A stretch of DNA of 8,590 bases from Armatimonadota bacterium (GCA_023423495.1 JAFAFM010000273.1:1-8590); one strand, 5' to 3'. Numbered from the stretch's first letter, positions 1 to 6,281 are shown. Made by a program: numbers and translations. Notes: generated by a model not told the origin, from the letters alone.

Positions 1-2
1 CC

Positions 3-71
3 CGTGGACTGGGCCCAAGCAGGCTGGTTATGCCAAACTTCAGCTACGATTCGCGAAGGAGCGTTCGATAA
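3..71 (+). CDS. Possible 3' tail of an upstream gene (partial, unidentified)
   Basis: A reading frame is open from the window edge and stops at TAA 69-71, five bases before the E2 start. Its last residues include RLVMPNFSYDSRRSVR. The E2 Shine-Dalgarno (AAGGAG at 56-61) would lie inside this tail, as is usual in packed operons. In such operons the gene before E2 is often an E1 dehydrogenase subunit, but 22 codons are too few for me to recognise one. The other two forward frames are also open over this short stretch, so the call rests only on the close spacing and could be wrong. Confidence 0.25.
   Translation, partial: RGLGPSRLVMPNFSYDSRRSVR
56..61 (+). promoter_or_regulatory. Shine-Dalgarno site for the E2 gene
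   Basis: AAGGAG lies 15 bases before the ATG at 77. This is longer than ideal, but that ATG is the only start codon in frame before the conserved lipoyl domain. I see no convincing promoter in bases 1-76, which fits transcription from upstream. Confidence 0.5.
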
Positions 72-76
72 AAGCC

Positions 77-1279
77 ATGCCAATTGTTTCCGTTAACATT
101 CCCCAGATTGGAGAGGGACTTCAAGAAGCCCGACTCGTTGCCGTTCTCAAAGAGCCCGGCCAGAACGTAAAGAGAGACGAGCCGATCTATCAGATGGAGA
201 CGGATAAGGCAGTGATGGACGTTGAATCTCCTTACGAGGGGACCCTCCTGGAATGGCTGGCCCCAGTGGACACAATCCTCCCCATCGGTGGCGCGGTTGC
301 CAAGATGGAAGTCGCAGAAGGAGTTCAAGAAGTTGGAGCAGGTGGCCACGGACCTGCACCGACCGTCGAAGCGGCTGCGCCGGCAACCGCTACGGCGGCA
401 ACCTCATCGCCGGAAACGCGAAACGCAAATATTCCCCCTCGCACCCGGGCATACGCGAAGGAGAAGGGAATCTCCGACGAGCAGCTGGGGGCCATTCCTT
501 CTGCTTCTGGAAAGCTGATGCCGTCAGACATCGACGCGTTCCTGAGCAGTGGGTCCACGGCAGCAAAGCCCGCCGAATCTCGCGGAGGCAATTACAAGGA
601 AGCAGCCGTACCCCAAAAGCAGAGACTTCTTGCTTCGAGACTTGTCCGTGGAACGCAGCTTGTGGTACCGGGCACGATTTCCGTTGCCGTGAGTTGGGAG
701 TCCATCGAGCGAACGCGGGCTCAAATGAAGGCCAGCGGTTCGGAATTCCAACCTTCGGCATTTACGATGTTTGCATTCGCCGTTGTCAAGGCTCTTACGG
801 AATTCCCAATGTTCCGGTCAACGCTGGTCAACGACGAGACCCTCCGTACGTACGACCACGTTTCACTTGGAATTGCCGTCAGCTTGCCTGGCGACGAGCT
901 TGTTTTAGCAGTTGTGGATGAAGCGGACACCATGGATTGGAAGACTTTTGCGTCCAAATCCCGGGAGCAGATCCAACTCGCCCGCGAGGGTAAGGACCAA
1001 GCTCATGAAGGGGTGACTATGTCGCTCACAAATATGCAGAGCTTTGGGCTTCGGGATGCTGTGCCGGTAGTCGTTCCTCCGGCGGTCGGTACCTTGTTCC
1101 TGGGTGAAGTCTATAGTGGGTTGGCTCAGGACACCGAAGAGCTTCGCATGAAGCACTATGCGAACATCGCCCTGACGTTCGACCACCGGGTGATGAATGG
1201 CGTGGGGGCGGCCGAATTCATTAAGGCAGTGAAAACCAACGTCGAAACCATGGGTTCCATGATCGAGGTGACCGGATGA
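77..1279 (+). CDS. Dihydrolipoamide acyltransferase, E2 component of a 2-oxo acid dehydrogenase complex
   Basis: This E2 core enzyme (400 residues) transfers the acyl group from E1 through a swinging lipoyl arm to CoA in the cytoplasm. Seen in order: an N-terminal lipoyl domain (about 1-80) with the lipoyl lysine in ETDKAVMDVES (Lys44); an Ala/Pro/Thr-rich linker (about 85-115); a peripheral subunit-binding domain (about 117-156, PPRTRAYAKEKG then IPSASGKLMPSDI); and a catalytic acyltransferase domain (about 172-395) ending with TFDHRVMNGVGAAEF. His370 is the expected catalytic base. The family motif HxxxDG reads HxxxNG here (Asn374 for Asp). There is a single lipoyl domain, and the length is typical of branched-chain or pyruvate E2. 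Substrate class cannot be read from the sequence alone; the HMG-CoA lyase and biotin carrier downstream favour branched-chain 2-oxo acids. The last codons overlap the next ATG by four bases. Family is very sure; substrate is inferred. Confidence 0.93.
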   Translation: MPIVSVNIPQIGEGLQEARLVAVLKEPGQNVKRDEPIYQMETDKAVMDVESPYEGTLLEWLAPVDTILPIGGAVAKMEVAEGVQEVGAGGHGPAPTVEAAAPATATAATSSPETRNANIPPRTRAYAKEKGISDEQLGAIPSASGKLMPSDIDAFLSSGSTAAKPAESRGGNYKEAAVPQKQRLLASRLVRGTQLVVPGTISVAVSWESIERTRAQMKASGSEFQPSAFTMFAFAVVKALTEFPMFRSTLVNDETLRTYDHVSLGIAVSLPGDELVLAVVDEADTMDWKTFASKSREQIQLAREGKDQAHEGVTMSLTNMQSFGLRDAVPVVVPPAVGTLFLGEVYSGLAQDTEELRMKHYANIALTFDHRVMNGVGAAEFIKAVKTNVETMGSMIEVTG

Positions 1280-1998
1280 AGCCGATTATCGGCATTTCGG
1301 TCGACTGTGAAAGGAAGCCAGAGGATGCTCGCACCGGCGGCACGTTAAGTCTCAACTGGAACTATGCTCAAGCGGTCACTGAAGCTGGCGGCGTGCCGAT
1401 TCTAATCCCGCCGACGGCCGATATGGAAGCGGTGGCGAAAATTATTGACGGCTGGATCATTCCCGGCGGTCTGGATATCGACGCCAAGCACTTCGGGCAA
1501 GAAAACCATCCCGAGGTGAAGCTCCAAGATCCGGCCCGGTTCGACGCTGAGTCTAGGCTGTACAAGGCCGTAGACTCAACCCTTCCCTTCCTTGGCATCT
1601 GCTATGGCTGCCAATTCTTAAATATTCAGCGCGGCGGATCGCTTATTCAGCATCTTCCCGACGTGGAGGGAAGCGTGCCCCATACCGGCGGCGTGCTTCA
1701 GGATTACGATGTGAAGGCAGACTCTGGGCTTGGCTCGGTGATCGGCAGCGCGGCCATTGCCGGAAAGAGTTACCACCACCAAGCGGTCGACGAGGTCGGG
1801 AATGGGTTGGAGGTTGTGGCAAGAAGCTCCGACGGGACGATCGAAGCTCTCGAGGATTCCAACCATCCTTGGCTAGTGGGTGTGCAATGGCACCCGGAAC
1901 GGACCCTGGAAGATCCCAAAACCCGAAGAATTTTCGAGAGTTTTGTTGCCGCCGCCGCCGAATTTAAAAAGAGCCGGGAACTCACCGCGGTCAAATGA
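1276..1998 (+). CDS. Peptidase C26 / gamma-glutamyl-GABA hydrolase-like class I glutaminase-fold hydrolase
   Basis: This 240-residue protein has the class I glutamine amidotransferase fold of the PuuD/peptidase C26 family, whose members cleave gamma-glutamyl amide bonds. Visible motifs are the N-terminal strand KPIIGIS, the oxyanion-region IIPGGLDI (61-68), the nucleophile elbow GICYGCQ with Cys109, the family motif SYHHQAV (165-171), and GVQWHPERT with catalytic His206 and Glu208. The triad is therefore complete. GICYGCQ differs from the more usual GICRGxQ. A Shine-Dalgarno GAGG at 1265-1268 sits seven bases before the ATG, which overlaps the E2 stop (ATGA). Classical PuuD acts in putrescine breakdown, but no putrescine gene is present. 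In this operon it may act on a different gamma-glutamyl compound or an acyl-amide; that is inference. The substrate is unknown. Confidence 0.9.
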   Translation: MKPIIGISVDCERKPEDARTGGTLSLNWNYAQAVTEAGGVPILIPPTADMEAVAKIIDGWIIPGGLDIDAKHFGQENHPEVKLQDPARFDAESRLYKAVDSTLPFLGICYGCQFLNIQRGGSLIQHLPDVEGSVPHTGGVLQDYDVKADSGLGSVIGSAAIAGKSYHHQAVDEVGNGLEVVARSSDGTIEALEDSNHPWLVGVQWHPERTLEDPKTRRIFESFVAAAAEFKKSRELTAVK

Positions 1999-2435
1999 AG
2001 CGGGTAGTAAACGGAGAGCCAGTCGAACTGGAACTAGGCCAAGCCACCGCTCGAACGAGCGGGGATCGCCTACTGGTGACGACAAGTGATGGCAAAACGC
2101 ATAGCGCTCTTGCCGTCAAGGATGGAGATGTCACACTTGTTTCCTATCGGGGACGGCAGTATCGCATCGGGATGCAGAAGGCTTCACGCTCTGGAGTAGG
2201 GAAGGACCATAGCGGAGATTTAATTAGCCCGATGCCGGGTGCGGTCGTGGATGTTCTGGTATCACAGGGGCAAACTGTGTCGAAAGGCGAAAAGCTGATC
2301 ATCCTAGAGGCGATGAAGACCCAGCAGAGCTTTTTGGCCCCCTTCGACGGCTTGATCGATTCGATCAGCGTCACAAAAGGTGACCAGGTGACGGAAGGAT
2401 TCCTGATGGCAGTGGTCAAACCTGCCGAGGATTAA
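1995..2435 (+). CDS. Biotin carboxyl carrier protein (stand-alone biotinyl subunit of an acyl-CoA carboxylase)
   Basis: A 146-residue biotin carrier that shuttles carboxybiotin between the biotin carboxylase and carboxyltransferase sites. The biotinyl domain covers about residues 75-143: SPMPGAVVDVLVSQGQTVSKG, then ILEAMKTQQSF with the biotin-accepting Lys108, then APFDGLIDSISVTKGDQV. The usual AMKM is AMKT here. Residues 1-70 form a beta-rich region (VTLVSYRGRQYRIGM) resembling the segment that precedes the biotinyl domain in methylcrotonyl- and propionyl-CoA carboxylase alpha subunits. This may therefore be a detached C-terminal part of such a subunit (inference). The ATG overlaps the previous TGA; no strong Shine-Dalgarno is seen, so translational coupling is likely. 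With HMG-CoA lyase nearby, a methylcrotonyl-CoA carboxylase role is most likely. A carrier for acetyl-, propionyl- or pyruvate carboxylase cannot be excluded. Confidence 0.9.
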   Translation: MKRVVNGEPVELELGQATARTSGDRLLVTTSDGKTHSALAVKDGDVTLVSYRGRQYRIGMQKASRSGVGKDHSGDLISPMPGAVVDVLVSQGQTVSKGEKLIILEAMKTQQSFLAPFDGLIDSISVTKGDQVTEGFLMAVVKPAED

Positions 2436-2456
2436 AGTAAGGGTGAGCAAACCGGT

Positions 2457-2462
2457 GAGGGG
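2457..2462 (+). promoter_or_regulatory. Shine-Dalgarno site deciding the start of the hypothetical gene
   Basis: GAGGGG lies ten bases before ATG 2473. The alternative GTG at 2443 has only a GAGG 12 bases upstream (2427-2430), so the ATG is preferred. Confidence 0.45.
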
Positions 2463-2472
2463 CTCTGAGTTC

Positions 2473-2841
2473 ATGCTGGTCATGCAGCAGTGGACGCGGG
2501 TTTATATGCCAATCGTTGGGCGTGAACAAGACGCTTGGGAAGACGATTGGGCCGAGGTGCTGTCTGAATTGCCCTATCTTCGCCTTACAAAAAAGGAGCG
2601 AAGCTTCCAGTTGGACCGACTGATTGGAATCCGCCTTCAGATGAATTACATCGGCGCGAATCTCCAGATGGTCAAGGATGACTTGGAGCGGGTCTGGGCA
2701 GAGGAGCTTGCAAATGAGATGGAGGGGTATCACTCCTTCAACTCCATCGAAGACGGATTCGAATTTCAATTTGCGGCCCTTCCCAAGAAGCAGGAGTACA
2801 TTTCGGGCATCATCACTGTCGTCGAGAAGAAGACGCGATGA
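2473..2841 (+). CDS. Hypothetical protein in a leucine-degradation-like operon
   Basis: I do not recognise this family. From ATG 2473 the product is 122 residues; from the alternative GTG at 2443 it is 132. It is soluble, with no signal peptide or membrane segment, and rich in charged and aromatic residues. An N-terminal part has several Trp and acidic residues (WTRVYMPIVGREQDAWEDDW). A middle part looks helical (LTKKERSFQLDRLIGIRLQM, then LQMVKDDLERVWAEELANEM), and the C-terminal part looks like beta strands (FEFQFAALPKKQEYISGIITVVEKK). It starts shortly after the biotin carrier gene, and its TGA overlaps the HMG-CoA lyase ATG by four bases, so it is translated as part of this operon. An accessory or assembly role for the carboxylase or dehydrogenase is possible, but nothing in the sequence proves it. 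Confidence 0.75.
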   Translation: MLVMQQWTRVYMPIVGREQDAWEDDWAEVLSELPYLRLTKKERSFQLDRLIGIRLQMNYIGANLQMVKDDLERVWAEELANEMEGYHSFNSIEDGFEFQFAALPKKQEYISGIITVVEKKTR

Positions 2842-3728
2842 TTCGGATTGTGGAAGTCGGCCCTCGGGATGGATTGCAGAACGAAAAACTGCCCATCGAT
2901 ACCGCAACCAAGTTGGCCTTCGTTTACAACCTACTTGAAGCGGGTCTTAAGGAGATCGAGATCACCAGCTTCGTTTCCCCTAAATGGGTACCTCAACTTG
3001 CCGACGCCGCTGACCTCTGGCCATTGCTTCCCAAAGGTGGGATTTATTCTGCTTTAGTGCCGAATTTGAAGGGTCTGGAGCGTGCATTGGGCGTGGGTGT
3101 TGACCGTATCGCGCTGTTCACGGCCGCATCTGACAGCTTCACGAAGCGAAATATCAACATGACCGTTGCGGAATCGCTCGATGTTTTCCAAGAGGTGCTA
3201 AACGAATTCAGAGTACATAATCCGGACGGTTATGTCCGCGGTTATGTCAGCACGGCATTCCAATGCCCCTATGAGGGCCGTGTGGCGCCAGATGCAGTTA
3301 TGGACGTCTGCCGCTCTTTAACCCGGCTTGGAGTTGACGAAATCAGCATCGGTGACACCATTGGCGCGGCAAGCCCATCCGAAGTCCGTCAATTGTGTAA
3401 ACAACTCACGGCGGAATTTGATTCGAGCATTCTCGCCATGCACTTCCATGACACCCACGGAACCGCCATTGCGAACGTTGGGGCTGCCCTGGAATGTGGC
3501 ATCCGGGTTTTTGATTCGAGCGCGGCCGGACTGGGCGGTTGTCCTTATGCGCCGGGCGCGGCGGGGAATCTGGCGACTGACGATCTCGTCTATTTCCTGG
3601 AGCGCGAAGGTATTTCTACCGGCGTCGATCGGGCATTGCTGGCGCAGGCGAGCCTTCCGATTCTGGGACACCTGGGCCGGACTCCACTCTCGAAGGCTCA
3701 GCAGGCTCAACTGGTCGAGGCCGAGTAG
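2838..3728 (+). CDS. mvaB: Hydroxymethylglutaryl-CoA lyase
   Basis: This cytoplasmic enzyme of 296 residues, normal for the family, cleaves 3-hydroxy-3-methylglutaryl-CoA to acetyl-CoA and acetoacetate, the last step of leucine breakdown. The TIM-barrel motifs are all present: VGPRDGLQNE with Arg10 and Asp11, EITSFVSPKW with Glu41, the metal ligands HFHDTHG (His202, His204), and the signature GLGGCPYAPGAAGN with Cys235 and Asn244. With a constant offset of 31, these match the human catalytic and metal residues Arg41, Asp42, Glu72, His233, His235, Cys266 and Asn275, as known from the literature. The ATG overlaps the previous stop by four bases. The last 113 bases lie opposite the 3' end of the convergent membrane-protein gene, so no room is left for an ordinary intergenic terminator. 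Related DRE-TIM lyases such as citramalate synthase are excluded by the GLGGCPYA signature. Confidence 0.96.
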   Translation: MIRIVEVGPRDGLQNEKLPIDTATKLAFVYNLLEAGLKEIEITSFVSPKWVPQLADAADLWPLLPKGGIYSALVPNLKGLERALGVGVDRIALFTAASDSFTKRNINMTVAESLDVFQEVLNEFRVHNPDGYVRGYVSTAFQCPYEGRVAPDAVMDVCRSLTRLGVDEISIGDTIGAASPSEVRQLCKQLTAEFDSSILAMHFHDTHGTAIANVGAALECGIRVFDSSAAGLGGCPYAPGAAGNLATDDLVYFLEREGISTGVDRALLAQASLPILGHLGRTPLSKAQQAQLVEAE

Positions 3729-4539
3729 CCGCAAAGGCAACGATCGCTATCCCAATCAGAGCAACCGCGATTGTTGAGACCTTCTCTTCCTTGTTCAGCT
3801 TGAATTCGCGGATGTTGACCACCAGCACCGTGAGTCCTATGGGCACCAGCAACGGGATTGGGCCGAGAACAAGAACTAAGGGCAGGTACACCGCAAGGGC
3901 GACGAGCAGCCAACGGAACGTCTCTGTCGTTCGCATGCTGAACTTAAACAACGCGACAAAGAACATTCCCATGAATAGGAAGTCGGCCGGCCCAATATGC
4001 GCGAACGTCCCCACAGGCACACCGGTTTGTTGTGGGGTCGTGGCGACCGACGGTATCCGGTGGGCCATCGCCGGCAGGAGAGCTGGCGCCTTCTTCATGA
4101 GTTGCTGCACGAAGCCAACCGGAGTGAAGACCAAGAAGATGTCGAAGAGGGCGAGGAAGATGGAGACGGGTAGAAGCAGGTTCTTGTCCTTCAGCATCAG
4201 CGCGAGCAACGCACCCAGCCCAACGGTCCACATCGGTAATCCCTGTTGAGAGATGGCGTCCATGAGGATTGCCAAAAACCCTTTTCCGCCGGGACTCAGC
4301 AAGGGCAATACAAATTGAAGGAGCGCTCCCAGAACGATGAAGGCAACTGCCAGTCTAACGGTCCATTGAGCGCTTGCGGCGCGAAACAGCGCAATGATTG
4401 GCAAGGCAACAAAGGCAACGGTGATCAACAGGCTAATCGGGAGTTTCAGCGACTCCGGCACAAGCCAGTAGGCAATTCCGATTCGCAGAAGAGCGAGACA
4501 TAGGAGGGTGGCGAAGAACGCAAGCAGTCCCTTAGACAT
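3616..4539 (-). CDS. Multi-pass membrane protein, possibly presenilin/signal-peptide-peptidase-like
   Basis: A 307-residue integral membrane protein. Hydrophobic segments lie near residues 4-27, 33-54, 60-82, 103-117, 121-140, 182-200, 206-226, 227-243 and 254-271. A Pro/Glu/Ser-rich hydrophilic tail (272-307) follows. No family is certain. Two aspartates fall in consecutive membrane segments: LALFDIFLVF (Asp133) and GPADFLFMGMFF (Asp186). A later LLVPIG has Pro233. Spacing (53 and 47) resembles the YD, GxGD and PAL motifs of archaeal presenilin homologues, where it is about 58 and 52 from memory. The motifs are degenerate (FD, GPAD, VPIG), so protease activity is only a hypothesis; an uncharacterised transporter-like membrane protein is the alternative. 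The ATG overlaps the glycosyltransferase stop by eight bases, so the two are co-expressed. The tail is encoded entirely antisense to the HMG-CoA lyase gene. Confidence 0.85.
   Translation of the reverse strand: MSKGLLAFFATLLCLALLRIGIAYWLVPESLKLPISLLITVAFVALPIIALFRAASAQWTVRLAVAFIVLGALLQFVLPLLSPGGKGFLAILMDAISQQGLPMWTVGLGALLALMLKDKNLLLPVSIFLALFDIFLVFTPVGFVQQLMKKAPALLPAMAHRIPSVATTPQQTGVPVGTFAHIGPADFLFMGMFFVALFKFSMRTTETFRWLLVALAVYLPLVLVLGPIPLLVPIGLTVLVVNIREFKLNKEEKVSTIAVALIGIAIVAFAATRPRPVEPAEPSRVESGPGVPESEGSPAPAMPDRRR
3738..3776 (+). terminator. Weak candidate hairpin just after the HMG-CoA lyase stop
   Basis: CAACGATCGC (3738-3747) can pair with GCGATTGTTG (3767-3776), giving ten base pairs in plus-strand RNA including one G-U, with a 19-base loop. 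It begins ten bases after the lyase stop and is followed by a C/T-rich stretch (CCTTCTCTTCCTT) but no clean U-run. It could help end the plus operon. It also lies in the coding region of a membrane segment of the opposite gene, where repeated Ile/Ala/Val codons could create it by chance. Confidence 0.25.
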
Positions 4540-5716
4540 TCACCGACTCTCGCACGGGCTCCCGATGTCGATCAGAAATTGCTTGGCGATACACTTCAAT
4601 CACTCGGTCGCACATGGCCTCTGTCCCCACCATTCGGCTGGAGCGTTGCGCACCATCACTGAGTGCCGCCAAAAGGGTTTCGTCGTTCACGATTTCCAAA
4701 ACTTGAGCGGCAAAGGTAGCCGCATCGTTCTTTACGGCAAACCCATTTTCGCCATCGATGATGCTTTCGCTTGCGCCGCCCCCCAAGATTGCAACCGCAG
4801 GCAAGGAATAAGTCATGGCCTCTTGAACCACGAGGCCCTGAGTTTCTGTGATTGAAGAGAACACGAACAAGTCAGAGGCCGCATAATATTTGTCGACATC
4901 CTCCCGGGGGACGAATCCAACGAACTTGATTCGGTCGCCGATTCCGAGGCTTCGAGCCATCCTCACGCATTCAGACCTATACGGTCCATCCCCCACAAGC
5001 CAAAGCCGCAGCCGTGAGTCTTGCTTGAACACAATTGCTGCCATCTCGAATAGCGTCGCGAGGTTCTTTTCCTTCGCTAAGCGGCCGACATAGAGAAGGA
5101 TGCGCTGATCGGGAGGAATGCCCAGCTCGAGCCGAAGCTCACTGCGATCGAAGAAGCGACGCGGGAGGGCCGCGGTTGGGATCACCGTAGCGGGCGTCGT
5201 AACGGAGTGACGCCTGAGCCACTTCAGAGCGGCTTCGCTCGGGGTGATCACGTGGTTCACATGGTTGTAGTAGAAGTTGGTGTGCTTGGCGAGCTTGAAC
5301 CTGAGGTACCGGCGGGGGAAGTACGGGATGTAGTGGACGTACCGGTCGTACAACGTGTGGTAAGTTGCCACCACGGGAATCTGGTGGGATTCAGCCCACC
5401 GCATACCGACGAATCCGATTGTGAAAGGCGTGTGCGTGTGGATGACGTCGAAATCGTGCCGCCGGAATCGCTGGAGCATGCGATAAAAGGGCGGAAAAGC
5501 CAGCGGATACCCCTTGGTCCACGGCGTTTCAACGGCCCTGAATCGATAGGTATTTGGCTCAGCAGATTCTGCTTTAGGATGCCGAGCCGTGAAAAGGTGA
5601 ACCGAGTGCCCGCGATGCCGTAGCGCGGTGATGAGCGAGTCGATCGAGATACTGACCCCGTTGAGAACAGGCAAAGCGCTGTCCGAAAAGATGGCGATCT
5701 TCAATCGGCCATCCAA
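4532..5716 (-). CDS. Family GT4 glycosyltransferase (GT-B fold)
   Basis: A retaining glycosyltransferase that uses a sugar nucleotide, probably at the inner face of the membrane. Close relatives include diacylglycerol glucosyltransferases and PimB-like mannosyltransferases. From TTG 5716 it has 394 residues. The N-terminal half shows KIAIFSDSALPVLNGVSISI, a GHSVHLFTARHP strand, and DVIHTHTPFTIGFVG. The C-terminal half shows LYVGRLAKEKN (Arg and Lys that bind the nucleotide diphosphate, about 211-218) and the EX7E-type motif ETQGLVVQE (about 291-299). TTG 5716 is preferred because GGAGGAG (5727-5733) lies ten bases before it and homologues start just before the first strand; ATG 5758 would add 14 residues and overlap the previous gene by 35 bases. 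The acceptor is unknown. Coupling to a membrane protein fits glycolipid or envelope work (inference). Confidence 0.93.
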   Translation of the reverse strand: MDGRLKIAIFSDSALPVLNGVSISIDSLITALRHRGHSVHLFTARHPKAESAEPNTYRFRAVETPWTKGYPLAFPPFYRMLQRFRRHDFDVIHTHTPFTIGFVGMRWAESHQIPVVATYHTLYDRYVHYIPYFPRRYLRFKLAKHTNFYYNHVNHVITPSEAALKWLRRHSVTTPATVIPTAALPRRFFDRSELRLELGIPPDQRILLYVGRLAKEKNLATLFEMAAIVFKQDSRLRLWLVGDGPYRSECVRMARSLGIGDRIKFVGFVPREDVDKYYAASDLFVFSSITETQGLVVQEAMTYSLPAVAILGGGASESIIDGENGFAVKNDAATFAAQVLEIVNDETLLAALSDGAQRSSRMVGTEAMCDRVIEVYRQAISDRHREPVRESVNV

Positions 5717-5723
5717 TTCAGGT

Positions 5724-6281
5724 TCACTCCTCCGGAAATCTTCCGTGCGTTTCCACAAACCGGACGACGTCGCTCAAGCGGAACCGTCGCTGGCCGCCTT
5801 GGGTTCGGTGGTGGGTAAGCCACTTCCGGTTCGTGTAACGCCGTACGGTTGCCGGGCACACGCCGAGCAACCGGCTAGTTTCTTCCAGGGTCAGTTCAGG
5901 GTCGAGCAGGCGGCGGATTAAATCCTCGCGCGACTCTTTGAACTCCCCTCGGTAGTAATTTGCGGTCACCGAGTCATCGAAGAATCCGCAGAGGAACTCG
6001 ATATTCTTCGGCAAAGCTTCCCACACGACCTGTAGTTGGGGGTCGATGGCTCGCTCGGTGGTGACATTACGGGCTCTTCGTGGGCGCGGAGCGCTCATTA
6101 CCGTCTTTCGGAAGCGGGTCTTGCTGTTCGAATCTTCGCCCGGAGCCGGGTCGCTGGAATCGATCCCTAGATATTCCTTGATGGTGGGCACGGCAACGCC
6201 ATGCTCCTCTTGCTTGGACTTCTTCGAATCAAGGAAACCGTTTTCAATATATTCAAGGGGATCAAATTCTTTGGATTTCAA
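5724..6281 (-). CDS. Helix-turn-helix DNA-binding protein (MerR/excisionase-like, C-terminal domain)
   Basis: A 185-residue putative transcription regulator. Its recognisable part is C-terminal: LTLEETSRLLGVCPATVRRY (about 131-149) is a MerR/excisionase-type helix-turn-helix, followed by the wing NRKWLTHHRTQGGQRRFRLS and a last helix DVVRFVE. Classical MerR proteins carry this domain at the N terminus, so BldC- or excisionase-like architecture is a better comparison. Residues 1-60 are polar and acidic. A basic patch (PRPRRARN, 65-72) and a helical segment with WEALPKNIEFLCGFF lie between; I do not recognise this part. The start is TTG 6281, with AGAGG (6288-6292) six bases upstream. It precedes the glycosyltransferase gene with its stop inside that gene's leader, and may regulate this operon or itself through the palindrome at 6315-6341. 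That is inference. Confidence 0.85.
   Translation of the reverse strand: MKSKEFDPLEYIENGFLDSKKSKQEEHGVAVPTIKEYLGIDSSDPAPGEDSNSKTRFRKTVMSAPRPRRARNVTTERAIDPQLQVVWEALPKNIEFLCGFFDDSVTANYYRGEFKESREDLIRRLLDPELTLEETSRLLGVCPATVRRYTNRKWLTHHRTQGGQRRFRLSDVVRFVETHGRFPEE
5727..5733 (-). promoter_or_regulatory. Shine-Dalgarno site deciding the glycosyltransferase start
   Basis: GGAGGAG on the minus strand ends directly before the TGA of the helix-turn-helix gene and lies ten bases before TTG 5716. It supports this TTG over the upstream ATG 5758. Confidence 0.6.

Noticed and set aside
253..921. Long forward open frame of 222 codons inside the E2 gene
   Set aside because: It is out of frame with the E2 domains, its product is a low-complexity Arg/Ser/Cys-rich mix with no motif, and the E2 frame explains the region fully.
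3328..3777. Forward open frame of 149 codons over the end of the lyase gene
   Set aside because: It is a shadow of the lyase, which has all catalytic residues in the other frame.
4508..4855. Forward open frame antisense to the glycosyltransferase C terminus
   Set aside because: No start signal and no motif; the glycosyltransferase on the other strand has a full EX7E motif here.
4532..5758. ATG 5758 as the glycosyltransferase start
   Set aside because: It would overlap the previous gene by 35 bases and add a polar extension not expected in the family; TTG 5716 has a strong Shine-Dalgarno at good distance.
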